Source: Bacteroides sp. CAG:530
GTDB lineage: Bacteria; Bacteroidota; Bacteroidia; Bacteroidales; Bacteroidaceae
Length of the DNA: 19,995 nucleotides
Direction of reading: 5' to 3'
Assembly: GCA_000434735.1 (NCBI GenBank)
Contig: FR881245.1
Span: forward strand, 1 to 19,995
Of the stretch, positions 6,204 to 14,341 are shown piece after piece. The translations under genes and the position numbers were made by a program. Each line of letters begins with the position of its first letter. The stretch's first letter is position 1. The notes beneath the pieces were generated by a model. That model ran no database searches. It was not told where the DNA came from and saw only the letters and a list, made by a program, of their open reading frames with translations.

Positions 6204-9200
6204 TTAGAAAGAAATGTTAGCTCCAAATACAACCGAAATAGCCGACGGATAAGCTCCCCAGTCGATGCTTGGTGTTAATCCGTTGTTAGCGCAGGTATTG
6301 ACTTCTGGGTCATAGCCAGAATACTTGGTGAAAGTATGCAGGTTATATCCGGTAGCATAGAAGCGTACGTTAGAGAGTTTAATCTTTGTAACGAGGCTCT
6401 TAGGCAGTGTATATCCTAAAGATATGTTATTAATCTTGAGGAAAGAGCCGTCTTCTACATAACCAGAATGGAAGCTAAGGTTTGAGCTACCGTCTATTGA
6501 TACGTAATGTCTGTCTTTGTTTACAGCGGCAAGTTGCTCTGGGTCATTGAAGATGTATTCTCCTTTATCGTTCATTACTGTAAATCTATCCAGCGCTTTG
6601 TCTTTCAGTGTATTTCTCCAGCGGTTGTTGAACTTAGTGTAATACATCTGGTTTGCTCCATAAATTTTGTTTCCGATAGAGAAGTTCAAGAATACGCTCA
6701 AGTCGAATCCTTTCCATGTAAAGTTGTTTGTTAAACCACCGTAGAGTTTAGGGTTGGCGTTACCGATAATGGTTCTGTCTGCTTCGGTAATCATACCGCT
6801 GTTGTCGGTGTCTTCAAATTTCCAATATCCTGGTTTTGGATAATTGTTCTTATCGTAAGGGATACCTTCTTTAATGATGTATTTTTTATTTGTTGCATCG
6901 TATGTAAAGTCGTCTACCGAGTATGTGCCAAGCAAGCGGTAGCCATACATCTGACCTAAAGGTTCTCCTACGCGAATCATATAGTCGCTCTTGTTGAACT
7001 CGGAGGTCTGTGCCCAATTAGACATAAGCTCCATGTAGTTGGTGTTATACAGGGCTTTTACTTTGTTTTTGTTGTGCGATAAGTTCAAAGTAGTGTTCCA
7101 GCTAAAGTCCTTGTTCTGAATGTTATGAGTGGTAACAGTTACTTCGATACCCTTGTTGTTGGTTTTACCTGCATTAATCATCATTGATTTGTAGCCCGAA
7201 AGTAATGGCACTGGGGCATCGAGCAACAAGTCTTTTGTATCAATGTTATAGATATCCATACCTACCTGAATGCGTTCATTCAAGAATCCCATGTCGATAC
7301 CGAAGTTGGTAGTGACGTTTGTTTCCCATTTCAAATCAGGGTTTTGCAATTGCTTGCTTACGAAGCCTGAAGCTGTGCTAGATCCGTTATACGGAATCCA
7401 AACAGAACCCATCTTTGAAAGGCTTAAATAGTTGTCGATTTTATTGTTACCGGCTGTACCGTAGCTCAGTCTCACTTTCAGGTTAGAGAAAATATTCAGG
7501 TTTTTGATGAAGTCTTCTTCCGAAGCTCTCCATGCGAAAGAGGCTGCCGGGAAAACACCCCATTTGTGGTCATTACCAAATTTGCTTGAAGCATCGGCAC
7601 GGACAGATGCCGCAAACAGATACTTCTCTTTGAAGTTGTAGTTGGCACGCATAAAATACGACAGCATTCTGTCGCTTTCCAGGCGTGTGATTACTTTGTC
7701 GGGGCTTGCTCCTAATGACATATCGGCCAGACCGAAGTTGGTGCCTTCAAACTGACGGGCTCCTGCTCTGAGATAATCGCTTTTGTTCTGAATAAATTCC
7801 TGTCCGCCTACTACTGTAAGGTGATGCTCTGGGTTGAACACTTTATCGTAGGTGATGACGTTGTTGTACATAAAGCTTTGCTGCTCTTGGATGGTTTTCC
7901 ATCCGTAAGGAGCTCCAGAGTTCTTTGCTTGTTTTGAGCGTTCAGTGTAGAATACATCGTTGTTGATGGTACGTTTACGTACTCCTACAGTAGCACGGTA
8001 AGATAAATCTTTAGTGATCTTAATCTGTACGTCTCCGTTTATAGAAAGAATGCGGTTGCGCTTGTTTTTTAATTCGCTTTCTACAGAAGCTATAGGGCTT
8101 TGCATCTGGCTAGCACCTTCAAGCAGAAGTACAGGGTCGTCATCGTCAATAAGAAGCTGACCGTCGTCGCCATTCTTTCCGATAGTAGGTCTGTACTGAA
8201 TAACATGCTGCATACGGCTGTATGAGCCACCTTCCTGAAGGCTTCCTAAACCTTCTGTCTTTTCGTCGATGTAGCTCATGTTTGTTGAGAAGTTAAGCCA
8301 TGAAACAGGCTCCTGATGCATTTTCAAACGGAAGTTATCTCTTTTCAGACCGCTGCCGTACCATATACCTTTATCGTCGACATGTGTATATGTAACCATG
8401 TATTGTGAAGTCTTGCTACCTCCGCTGATAGTGAATTTATGCTGCTGGGTAGTAGCTGAGTGATTCTCGAATATTTCTTTCTGCCAGTCGATGCCTTGGC
8501 GGTTGCTGTATAATGCGTCGAATTCATCCCATGTACCATAGGTAGGAATTACAAAATCGCGCATAACGTCGGGTGAGTCGATAGCACGTTCATACTCAAG
8601 ACGTACAAAGTCGGCTACGTTTAGTACATCATATTTCTTATTTACCTTCTTGAAACCGATGTACATGTCATAGCTGATATTGAATTTTTCGGCTTTACCG
8701 CCTTTGGTTGTAATCAAAATTACACCGTTAGCACCTCTGGCACCATAAATAGCTGTAGACGACGCATCCTTTAGAATGTCGATAGATTCGATATCGCTAG
8801 ATTCAATTCCTTTCAGTCCGTCTTCGCTAGGGAAACCGTCGATGATATAAAGTGGTTCATTGCTCTGTGTGATAGATGTTCCGCCACGTACCTTGATAGA
8901 TACTTCAGCATCGGGTGAGCCTTGAGAACGGATAATCTGTACACCGGCTACTTTACCGCTCAGTGCCTGAGATACATCTGTAATGGGTACTGCTGCCAGT
9001 TCCTTAGAACCTACAGACGAAACAGAACCAGTAAGGTCTCTTTTCTTAACGGTAGCGTAACCAATGGTTACTACTTCGTCGAGTACAAGCGCGTCGGCTT
9101 GCAGAGTTACATTTATAATGCTTTGTCCGTTGACTTTTACTTCTTTGGTAGTCATACCAACATACGAAAATACCAGAATGTCTTTCGCTGCATTGTTTAC

Positions 9201-9392
9201 TTTAAGAGAGAATTTACCTTCGGCATCTGTAATGGTTCCCACTCCTGGAGCGCCTTTTAGTGTGACGCTACCACCAATTACTTCGTACCCTTCACCGTCG
9301 AGTACTTTACCTGTAACTACGACGCTTTGTGCATACATAGCCATACTTACAAAAGTAAGGATGCCGATAATCAATCCTTTGATTTTGTACAT
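6204..9392 (-). CDS. SusC/RagA-family TonB-dependent outer-membrane transporter
   Basis: The 1062-residue product imports oligosaccharides across the outer membrane with energy from TonB-ExbBD. The signal peptide MYKIKGLIIGILTFVSMAMYA is followed by a carboxypeptidase-regulatory-like domain (about 22-105; VTGKVLDGEG, DAEGKFSL). Then comes the plug, with KRDLTGSVSSV, QALSGKVAGVQI, IKVRGGTSI and the SusC signature PLYIIDGFP followed by IDILKDASSTAIYGARGANG. The beta barrel runs to a terminal F (ANISF). There is no extra N-terminal secretin/TonB short domain, so it is unlikely to signal through an anti-sigma partner. The ATG at 9392 was chosen over a TTG at 9416 because the signal peptide starts there. 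A -7 box is at 9525-9532 and a two-repeat activator site at 9585-9634. It leads a two-gene operon with susD and diverges from the GH110 gene. Confidence 0.96.
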   Translation of the reverse strand: MYKIKGLIIGILTFVSMAMYAQSVVVTGKVLDGEGYEVIGGSVTLKGAPGVGTITDAEGKFSLKVNNAAKDILVFSYVGMTTKEVKVNGQSIINVTLQADALVLDEVVTIGYATVKKRDLTGSVSSVGSKELAAVPITDVSQALSGKVAGVQIIRSQGSPDAEVSIKVRGGTSITQSNEPLYIIDGFPSEDGLKGIESSDIESIDILKDASSTAIYGARGANGVILITTKGGKAEKFNISYDMYIGFKKVNKKYDVLNVADFVRLEYERAIDSPDVMRDFVIPTYGTWDEFDALYSNRQGIDWQKEIFENHSATTQQHKFTISGGSKTSQYMVTYTHVDDKGIWYGSGLKRDNFRLKMHQEPVSWLNFSTNMSYIDEKTEGLGSLQEGGSYSRMQHVIQYRPTIGKNGDDGQLLIDDDDPVLLLEGASQMQSPIASVESELKNKRNRILSINGDVQIKITKDLSYRATVGVRKRTINNDVFYTERSKQAKNSGAPYGWKTIQEQQSFMYNNVITYDKVFNPEHHLTVVGGQEFIQNKSDYLRAGARQFEGTNFGLADMSLGASPDKVITRLESDRMLSYFMRANYNFKEKYLFAASVRADASSKFGNDHKWGVFPAASFAWRASEEDFIKNLNIFSNLKVRLSYGTAGNNKIDNYLSLSKMGSVWIPYNGSSTASGFVSKQLQNPDLKWETNVTTNFGIDMGFLNERIQVGMDIYNIDTKDLLLDAPVPLLSGYKSMMINAGKTNNKGIEVTVTTHNIQNKDFSWNTTLNLSHNKNKVKALYNTNYMELMSNWAQTSEFNKSDYMIRVGEPLGQMYGYRLLGTYSVDDFTYDATNKKYIIKEGIPYDKNNYPKPGYWKFEDTDNSGMITEADRTIIGNANPKLYGGLTNNFTWKGFDLSVFLNFSIGNKIYGANQMYYTKFNNRWRNTLKDKALDRFTVMNDKGEYIFNDPEQLAAVNKDRHYVSIDGSSNLSFHSGYVEDGSFLKINNISLGYTLPKSLVTKIKLSNVRFYATGYNLHTFTKYSGYDPEVNTCANNGLTPSIDWGAYPSAISVVFGANISF

Positions 9393-9524
9393 AATGTAAT
9401 AATTTAAGTTTAACAATTAATATTTCGTTTTATTTAAGAGAGTTTTCTCTCTGTGTTTTCATGCTTTGTACGTCGATGTGTGTTTTTTGTTCGCGTTATT
9501 AGATTTATTTTTTTTTCGTTGTCT

Positions 9525-9532
9525 CAAAGATA
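9525..9532 (-). promoter_or_regulatory. -7 box of the susC-susD operon
   Basis: Reads TATCTTTG on the minus strand, 132 bases upstream of the susC ATG, leaving a leader of about 125 bases. A convincing -33 element is absent, which suggests activator dependence. The surrounding bases match the SGNH hydrolase promoter. Confidence 0.6.
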
Positions 9533-9584
9533 GACGATTTCTGTTAATGGCTGATTTTAGACAAGTTCAATGTAAAATAAGAAA

Positions 9585-9634
9585 TGTGTTTTTAAATGCT
9601 AGATATGTCTAACAACTATTAAATATGTTGAACT
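9585..9634 (-). promoter_or_regulatory. Shared upstream activator site, copy 2 (susC promoter)
   Basis: Contains two near-identical direct repeats, ATATGTCTAAC (9603-9613) and ATATGTTGAAC (9623-9633), exactly 20 bases start to start. The block matches 2280-2329 at the same distance from the -7 box. It lies in the 365-base divergent region between susC and the GH110 gene, so one bound activator might serve both; no separate copy facing the GH110 gene was found. For that gene only a weak -7-like CAAATTTG (9731-9738) is visible. Confidence 0.65.
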
Positions 9635-9757
9635 GCATGAGTGTTGAGCCAATAAACATGCCGTTTGGGTGGTTTCTGAAGCTATTTGTTGCATACCTCG
9701 TGCTTTTTTACGAATATTGCATATTATTACCAAATTTGTAAAAACAAACCTATTCCT

Positions 9758-11542
9758 ATGAAAATAAAATCTGTATTGTCGCTGGGCGCGGCTTTCTTGT
9801 TCGTCGCCTTGTCTGTATCTGCTCAGAAAGTATATAACGTGTCCGATTATGGCTTGCGTCCCGACAGCAAGAAGAATGCTTCGCCTGTGGTGCAGAAAGT
9901 CATCGCCCGTATTCAGGCGGAGTGTAAGGATGGCGAAGCTGTGATTCTCCGTTTTGAGGAGGGACGTTATAATTTCCATGAAAAAGGATGTGCCGAACGT
10001 GAATATTATATCTCTAACCACGACCAGACGAATCCTAAAAAGGTGGGACTGGCGTTAGAGGATATGAAGAACCTTACCGTAGACGGGCAGGGGGCTGAGT
10101 TGATATTCCACGGACGTATGTTGCCTGTTTCGCTCTTACGCTCGGAGAACTGTACGCTGAAGAATCTGCATATCGATTTCGAGAATCCTCATATCTCGCA
10201 GGTTAAGGTGATAGAGAACGACCCTCAGAAGGGTATCGTATTCGAGCCGGCACAGTGGGTGAAGTATCGTATCACTAAGGATGGCTTTTTTGAGACCTTT
10301 GGCGATGGATGGACCATGCGTCATAACTATGGCATCGCTTTCGAGGGCGATACCAAGCATTTGGTGTATAACACCAGCGATGTTTATTGTCCGATAAAGG
10401 GTGTGAAAGAGATTGCTCCACGCCGTATATTGGCTCCGGAGTGGAAAGACCAGCGGTTGGTGCCGGGCACGGTGATGGCTCTGCGCGGTTGGTATCGTCC
10501 TACGCCGGGCATCTTCCTCTCGCACGATGTAAACACTACTATAGAGAATGTGCAGGTGCATTATGCCGAGGGTATGGGCTTGCTGGCTCAGCTGTGCGAG
10601 AATATTACGCTTGATAAGTTTGGCGTATGCTTGAGAGGCGAGAACGATCCGCGTTACTTTACTACTCAGGCTGATGCTACGCATTTCTCGGGATGCAAGG
10701 GTAAGATAGTATCTCGCAACGGATTGTACGAGGGTATGATGGACGATGCCATCAATGTGCACGGCACTTATCTTAAGGTGGTGAAGCGTGTAGACGACCG
10801 TACGTTGGTGGGCCGTTACATGCATAATCAGGCTTGGGGCTTTGAGTGGGGATGCATTGGCGATGAGGTTCAGTTTGTTCGCTCTAACACTATGGAGCTG
10901 ATAGGAGAGACTAACCGTATCGCTTCTATCCGTCCGTACGATAAGGAGCAGATAGCTGGTGCTCGTGAGTTCCTGATTACTTTCACGGAACCGGTAGATG
11001 CCGCTATCAACGAGAAGAGTGGTTTCGGCATAGAGAATCTTACCTGGACTCCGGAGGTCCTTTTCGCGGGAAATGTTATCCGTAACAACCGTGCGCGTGG
11101 TACTTTGTTCAGCACTCCTAAGGCTACGGTGGTAGAAGACAATTTGTTCGATCATACTTCGGGAGCAGCAGTGTTGCTGTGCGGCGATTGCAACGGATGG
11201 TATGAAACAGGCGCTTGCCGTAATGTGATTATCCGTAAGAACCGTTTCGTTAATGCGCTTACTAATCTCTTCCAGTTTACTAATGCGGTGATTTCTATCT
11301 ATCCTGAGATTCCTAATCTGAAAGATCAGCAGAAGTATTTCCACGGTGGAAAGGATGGTGGCATCGTTATAGAGGATAATGTTTTCGAGACTTTCGATGC
11401 TCCTATTCTATATGCTAAGTCGGTAGATGGGTTGGTGTATCGCCGTAATGTGATTAAGGTGAATCATGATTATAAGGCGTTTCATCCTAATCAGCGTCGC
11501 TTCTGGTTAGAGCGAGTTACTAATGTTAGTATTATGGAGTGA
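9758..11542 (+). CDS. glaB: GH110 alpha-1,3-galactosidase
   Basis: GH110 enzymes are inverting exo-alpha-galactosidases that remove terminal alpha-1,3-galactose, for example from blood group B antigen or linear alpha-Gal epitopes. The 594-residue product has a signal peptide (MKIKSVLSLGAAFLFVALSVSA) and so acts in the periplasm or at the surface. The mature part is a parallel beta-helix. It closely resembles, from memory, the Bacteroides thetaiotaomicron GlaB protein over its whole length, including KVGLALEDMKNLTVDGQG, SHDVNTTIENVQVHYAEG and GFGIENLTWTPEVLFAGN. The acidic pair in GMMDDAINVHGTY (D329/D330) lies in the conserved catalytic region reported for GH110. Assignment to the GlaB subfamily, which cleaves both branched and linear substrates, rests on remembered similarity and is less certain than the family call. 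ATG 9758 marks the signal peptide. The gene diverges from susC. Confidence 0.93.
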   Translation: MKIKSVLSLGAAFLFVALSVSAQKVYNVSDYGLRPDSKKNASPVVQKVIARIQAECKDGEAVILRFEEGRYNFHEKGCAEREYYISNHDQTNPKKVGLALEDMKNLTVDGQGAELIFHGRMLPVSLLRSENCTLKNLHIDFENPHISQVKVIENDPQKGIVFEPAQWVKYRITKDGFFETFGDGWTMRHNYGIAFEGDTKHLVYNTSDVYCPIKGVKEIAPRRILAPEWKDQRLVPGTVMALRGWYRPTPGIFLSHDVNTTIENVQVHYAEGMGLLAQLCENITLDKFGVCLRGENDPRYFTTQADATHFSGCKGKIVSRNGLYEGMMDDAINVHGTYLKVVKRVDDRTLVGRYMHNQAWGFEWGCIGDEVQFVRSNTMELIGETNRIASIRPYDKEQIAGAREFLITFTEPVDAAINEKSGFGIENLTWTPEVLFAGNVIRNNRARGTLFSTPKATVVEDNLFDHTSGAAVLLCGDCNGWYETGACRNVIIRKNRFVNALTNLFQFTNAVISIYPEIPNLKDQQKYFHGGKDGGIVIEDNVFETFDAPILYAKSVDGLVYRRNVIKVNHDYKAFHPNQRRFWLERVTNVSIME

Positions 11543-11566
11543 TGGGGTGACATAGTAACATAGTAA

Positions 11567-11610
11567 CAAAAAAACGGACACACTTGGATAATACCGGTGT
11601 GTCCGTTTTT
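11567..11610. terminator. Bidirectional terminator between glaB and the uracil permease gene
   Basis: Stem ACGGACACAC (11574-11583) pairs with GTGTGTCCGT (11597-11606). An A-tract lies before it and a T-tract after it, so it works as an intrinsic terminator in both directions for the convergent genes. Confidence 0.9.
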
Positions 11611-11652
11611 GCTTTTATATACAGCTGGTTAGTTACGAACTATGAGATATTC

Positions 11653-12975
11653 TTAATCTTTTATCGGATTAGGTTCGGTAGGCGCATTGCCGGGCTTTTC
11701 TGCGATAATGGCGTTAAGTACTATACCTACAAAGGCTGCAAGGGCTAATCCTGAGATATGTATAGGGCCTACGGCGATGTCGTCTGCGGCTCCGTATTTC
11801 ACGCCTACAGAAAGGCTGAGAATCATGGTAGCGATGAACACGTTTCGTGGAACGGTGAAATCTACCTTTTCTTCTATCAGGTTACGGATACCTACGGCAC
11901 TAATCATTCCGTAAAGGATGAGGCTTATACCGCCGATGGTGGCGCTGGGCATCAGTGCTATGAGGCACGCGAATTTAGGACAGAACGCCAGTATGATAGC
12001 GAATACCGCAGCTATGCGGATAACGCGAGGGTCGAATACACGGGTGATGTTAAGCACTCCGGTGTTCTCGCCGTAAGTGGTGTTGGCAGGTGCTCCGAAC
12101 AGCGATGCGATGAGGGTAGCAATACCGTCGCCGCTGAGGGTGCGGTGCAGACCGGGCTTGCTCAGGAAGTCCTTGCCTACGGTAGAAGATATGGCGCACA
12201 TATCGCCTATGTGTTCCATCATGGTAGCGAAGGCTATAGGTGTGATGGCTACGATAGACGAGATAATCATGGTCTGATCGGGGTTGTCGAATATGGCGAG
12301 CGGAGTACGTTCGCGGCTCACGGGGAAGCCTATCCATTCGGCTTCGCTCAGTGGGGTGAAGTCTATCTCACCGCAGCAGGCGGCTATGATGTACGACAGT
12401 AATACACCCAGCAATATCGGTACAATGCGGATAATGCCGCGTCCCCATATAGAGGCGCAGATGGTGGTGGCTATGGCTACTATGGCCAGCATCCAGTTGG
12501 TTTGGCAGTTGGTTATGGCAGAGCCTGTCAGCGTAAGACCGATGGCGATAACTATAGGTCCGGTAACTACCGGAGGGAAGAAACGAAGTATTCTTTTTAC
12601 TCCATACACTCTGATGAGGGCTGCCATTACAAAGTAGAGCAATGCGGCGCATGCTACACCAAGACAAGCGTAATTAAGTGCCATGTGCTCGGTCATTCCG
12701 TGTGCCACGCCAAGTTGTTTCATCGAGGCGTATCCTCCAAGGAAAGCGAAGCTCGATCCGAGGAAGGCGGGTACGCTCCATCGGGTTATGAAGTGAAACA
12801 CCAATGTGCCTATGCCGGCAAAGAGTAGGGTAGTAGATACGTCAAGTCCCGTAATAAGAGGTACAATGACAGTTGCGCCAAACATGGCGAAGACATGTTG
12901 CAGTCCTAAAAGAGTCATTCGCGGCAATCCAAGTGCACGCGCATCGTAGATAGGGGGTATGTTCCCGTTTTTCAT
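11653..12975 (-). CDS. uraA: NCS2-family uracil/xanthine permease
   Basis: The 440-residue inner-membrane protein is a proton-coupled nucleobase symporter, probably for uracil. Many hydrophobic segments fit the 14-helix NCS2 fold. Family markers are GLQHVFAMFGAT with the QH motif in the first helix, SSFAFLGG in helix 3, and ATMMEHIGDMCA with E254, corresponding to a substrate-binding Glu of E. coli UraA. The NCS2 signature NTTYGENTGVLNITR carries E303, the second substrate-contacting Glu. These residues favour a uracil carrier, but xanthine carriers share much of this pattern. ATG 12975 gives a normal N-terminus (PPIYDARALGLPRM). A -7 box lies 31 bases upstream. The gene is convergent with glaB and appears to be transcribed alone. 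Confidence 0.92.
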   Translation of the reverse strand: MKNGNIPPIYDARALGLPRMTLLGLQHVFAMFGATVIVPLITGLDVSTTLLFAGIGTLVFHFITRWSVPAFLGSSFAFLGGYASMKQLGVAHGMTEHMALNYACLGVACAALLYFVMAALIRVYGVKRILRFFPPVVTGPIVIAIGLTLTGSAITNCQTNWMLAIVAIATTICASIWGRGIIRIVPILLGVLLSYIIAACCGEIDFTPLSEAEWIGFPVSRERTPLAIFDNPDQTMIISSIVAITPIAFATMMEHIGDMCAISSTVGKDFLSKPGLHRTLSGDGIATLIASLFGAPANTTYGENTGVLNITRVFDPRVIRIAAVFAIILAFCPKFACLIALMPSATIGGISLILYGMISAVGIRNLIEEKVDFTVPRNVFIATMILSLSVGVKYGAADDIAVGPIHISGLALAAFVGIVLNAIIAEKPGNAPTEPNPIKD

Positions 12976-13006
12976 TAGCTTGTTTTTATTTTTATTATAC
13001 GGGATG

Positions 13007-13014
13007 CAAAGTTA
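13007..13014 (-). promoter_or_regulatory. -7 box of the uracil permease gene
   Basis: Reads TAACTTTG on the minus strand, 31 bases upstream of the ATG at 12975. No clear -33 element was found. Confidence 0.5.
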
Positions 13015-13089
13015 CGTGTTTTAATCGTAAGTTTATGCACTTATCTTTATATAGTTGCTTCCGGGCGTGTTATATTATGCAAGAATTAG

Positions 13090-13122
13090 TTTGCTTATCC
13101 CGATGATTTTGACGTATATTTG
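13090..13122 (+). promoter_or_regulatory. Orphan plus-strand promoter in a gap without an annotated gene
   Basis: TTTG at 13090-13093, a 21-base spacer and TATATTTG at 13115-13122 make a near-ideal Bacteroidales promoter. The same layout is seen in front of rloA. It points away from the permease gene into about 130 bases that end in a strong intrinsic terminator. Confidence 0.6.
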
Positions 13123-13139
13123 TATGTTGCCTGTATGTC

Positions 13140-13223
13140 ATGAGATGTGAAAACAGGCATAGCCGAAAGAATATCAGGCGATTTATCTTTCGTAATAAAA
13201 GAAAGGAGAGAGGTGTTAATTGA
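13140..13223 (+). CDS. Possible 27-residue strongly basic peptide
   Basis: This is an ATG-to-TGA frame of 27 codons, about half of them Arg, Lys or His (it contains RHSRKNIRRFIFRNKRKER). It fills most of the short transcript defined by the orphan promoter and terminator and would have a leader of only about ten bases, with no visible ribosome binding site. The family is not recognised. A chance frame inside a small RNA is equally plausible. Confidence 0.25.
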   Translation: MRCENRHSRKNIRRFIFRNKRKERGVN

Positions 13224-13228
13224 TAATT

Positions 13229-13259
13229 AAAAAAACGCGCTGAAACTCAGCGCGTTTTT
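13229..13259. terminator. Bidirectional terminator (candidate small RNA / acyltransferase)
   Basis: ACGCGCTGA (13235-13243) and TCAGCGCGT (13247-13255) form a perfect 9-bp GC-rich stem with a 3-base loop. A-rich and T-rich flanks let it serve both strands. It ends the acyltransferase operon on the minus strand. Confidence 0.92.
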
Positions 13260-13277
13260 CCATATAAATATGTCCAA

Positions 13278-13832
13278 TTAAATTTCACCAACGGTGAATT
13301 TCTCAGGATGCTTACCTACGAAATCCTTGAAATACAATTTGATTTCGCGCATATCCTTTTCGATGTCTCCGCTCGGTATTATAACCTTGTTGGCGGTGAC
13401 ACACTTTTTCTTGTAGTCGAATCCGGCAAGAACGATAGGTATGTTAGCGCCCAACGCCATGTAGTAAAACCCTTTTTTCCATTCAGGATTAGCAGAACGA
13501 GTACCCTCTGGAGTAACCGCCAGACGGAATTCCTTACTAGCCTTAATTTTCTGCACTATCTGATCTACCAACGATGTATGCTTGCTTCTGTACACAGGCA
13601 CGCCACCCATCCAGCGGAACAGATAACCCAACGGGAAGAAAAACCACTCCTTCTTCATCAAGAACCCCGACTCCATACCCAATGTGCCGATAAGCACCTT
13701 TCCGATAAACAAGTCGATGTTAGAAGTATGCGGAGCTACACAAAAAATACACTTGTCGTAGTGCGGAAACGATAACTCAGCCTTCCAGCCGAATATCTTA
13801 TAATAAATAAACTTGCAAATCTGCTGTTTCAT
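13278..13832 (-). CDS. PlsC-like lysophospholipid / 1-acylglycerol-3-phosphate acyltransferase
   Basis: The 184-residue product belongs to the LPLAT/PlsC superfamily, which moves acyl chains onto lysophospholipids or related acceptors at the inner face of the membrane. The HX4D catalytic motif is in APHTSNIDLFIGK. The acceptor-binding block is in VTPEGTRSANPEWKKGFYYMA, and GGVPVYRSK is the middle conserved motif. It is short for a full PlsC (about 240 residues) and lacks an obvious N-terminal membrane helix. It resembles a compact subfamily common in Bacteroidetes and Proteobacteria whose exact acceptor is not settled. It lies 29 bases downstream of the 91-residue hypothetical gene on the same strand, so the two are probably co-transcribed, ending at the hairpin at 13229-13259. 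Confidence 0.85.
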   Translation of the reverse strand: MKQQICKFIYYKIFGWKAELSFPHYDKCIFCVAPHTSNIDLFIGKVLIGTLGMESGFLMKKEWFFFPLGYLFRWMGGVPVYRSKHTSLVDQIVQKIKASKEFRLAVTPEGTRSANPEWKKGFYYMALGANIPIVLAGFDYKKKCVTANKVIIPSGDIEKDMREIKLYFKDFVGKHPEKFTVGEI

Positions 13833-13861
13833 CTACGTGTATAAGCTGATTTACAATCTAT

Positions 13862-14137
13862 TTATTTAGACAATTCTACCAAAGCGTTGAATACCTCTTC
13901 AGTTTTCTGGTTAAAGTCTTCGTGCAGTTTCTTGTAAAAACCTTTCACGTTACCCGGTTCAGTGTGGCTGATTCTCTTAATCATCTCTTTACGCATGTCG
14001 CAAGTCTTCTTTACCAACTCAGCATAAGCCTGTGACTTGTTCTCGTCTTTTTCCAGTGAGAAATCTAACAAACACATGCCCAACATTACGTCAGCTATAT
14101 AATTTACGTTTTTCTTCAATAATCTTCTGCTTGCCAT
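13862..14137 (-). CDS. Small hypothetical protein, 91 residues
   Basis: The product starts MASRRLLKKNVNYIADVML. It is mostly helical in character, rich in Lys and Glu, with no signal peptide or membrane segment and no recognised catalytic motif. An in-frame extension upstream to 14320 was rejected because it translates A/T-rich promoter DNA and gives implausible low-complexity protein; ATG 14137 also leaves room for a near-consensus -7 box (TATCTTTA on the minus strand, 14178-14185). I believe similar short proteins occur across Bacteroidales, but I do not know a function. Its position 29 bases before the acyltransferase gene suggests an operon. It is divergent from pfp. Confidence 0.75.
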   Translation of the reverse strand: MASRRLLKKNVNYIADVMLGMCLLDFSLEKDENKSQAYAELVKKTCDMRKEMIKRISHTEPGNVKGFYKKLHEDFNQKTEEVFNALVELSK

Positions 14138-14341
14138 AATTTTATTGTTTTTGGTGAATAAAAAATTTTGTTGTTGGTAAAGATAGCTTTTTTTTGTGGA
14201 ATAAAATGACGGATGCCCTTTTTTCGTGTAAAAAACACGTATTTTTAAAGATACGCTTTTATATTTCCGAAAAAAAAACGAAATTTGCGCTGCATGTTTG
14301 CAATAACAGAACTTATACACCTTATATAATAAACGAAAATT

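Larger units (their letters stand above)
13129..13259 (+). ncRNA. Candidate small RNA or small mRNA of about 130 nt
   Basis: A good promoter (13090-13122) and an intrinsic terminator (13229-13259) enclose a short transcript that overlaps no recognised gene. CCTGT near 13130-13134 can pair with ACAGG near 13154-13158 to form a 5' hairpin, and GAAAG/CTTTC segments further along can also pair. It does not match a small RNA that I recognise (not obviously 6S, tmRNA or SRP RNA). It may instead be an mRNA for the 27-codon frame inside it. Confidence 0.4.

Noticed and set aside
9599..10021. Minus-strand frame overlapping the susC-glaB intergenic region and the start of glaB
   Set aside because: It crosses the regulatory region and the signal-peptide end of glaB; no promoter, ribosome site or family match.
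10136..11344. Long minus-strand frame (402 codons) opposite the GH110 gene
   Set aside because: It is the antisense shadow of a well-supported gene and its translation resembles no protein family; long antisense frames arise from codon bias.
11758..12402. Plus-strand frame (214 codons) opposite the permease gene
   Set aside because: It is a shadow of the NCS2 permease, with a composition rich in Tyr, Gly, Glu and His unlike a real protein and no start signals.
14225..14239. Small hairpin CGTGT/ACACG with A/T-rich flanks between the 91-residue gene and pfp
   Set aside because: It has only five base pairs and lies between divergent genes where no terminator is expected; probably chance in A/T-rich promoter DNA.
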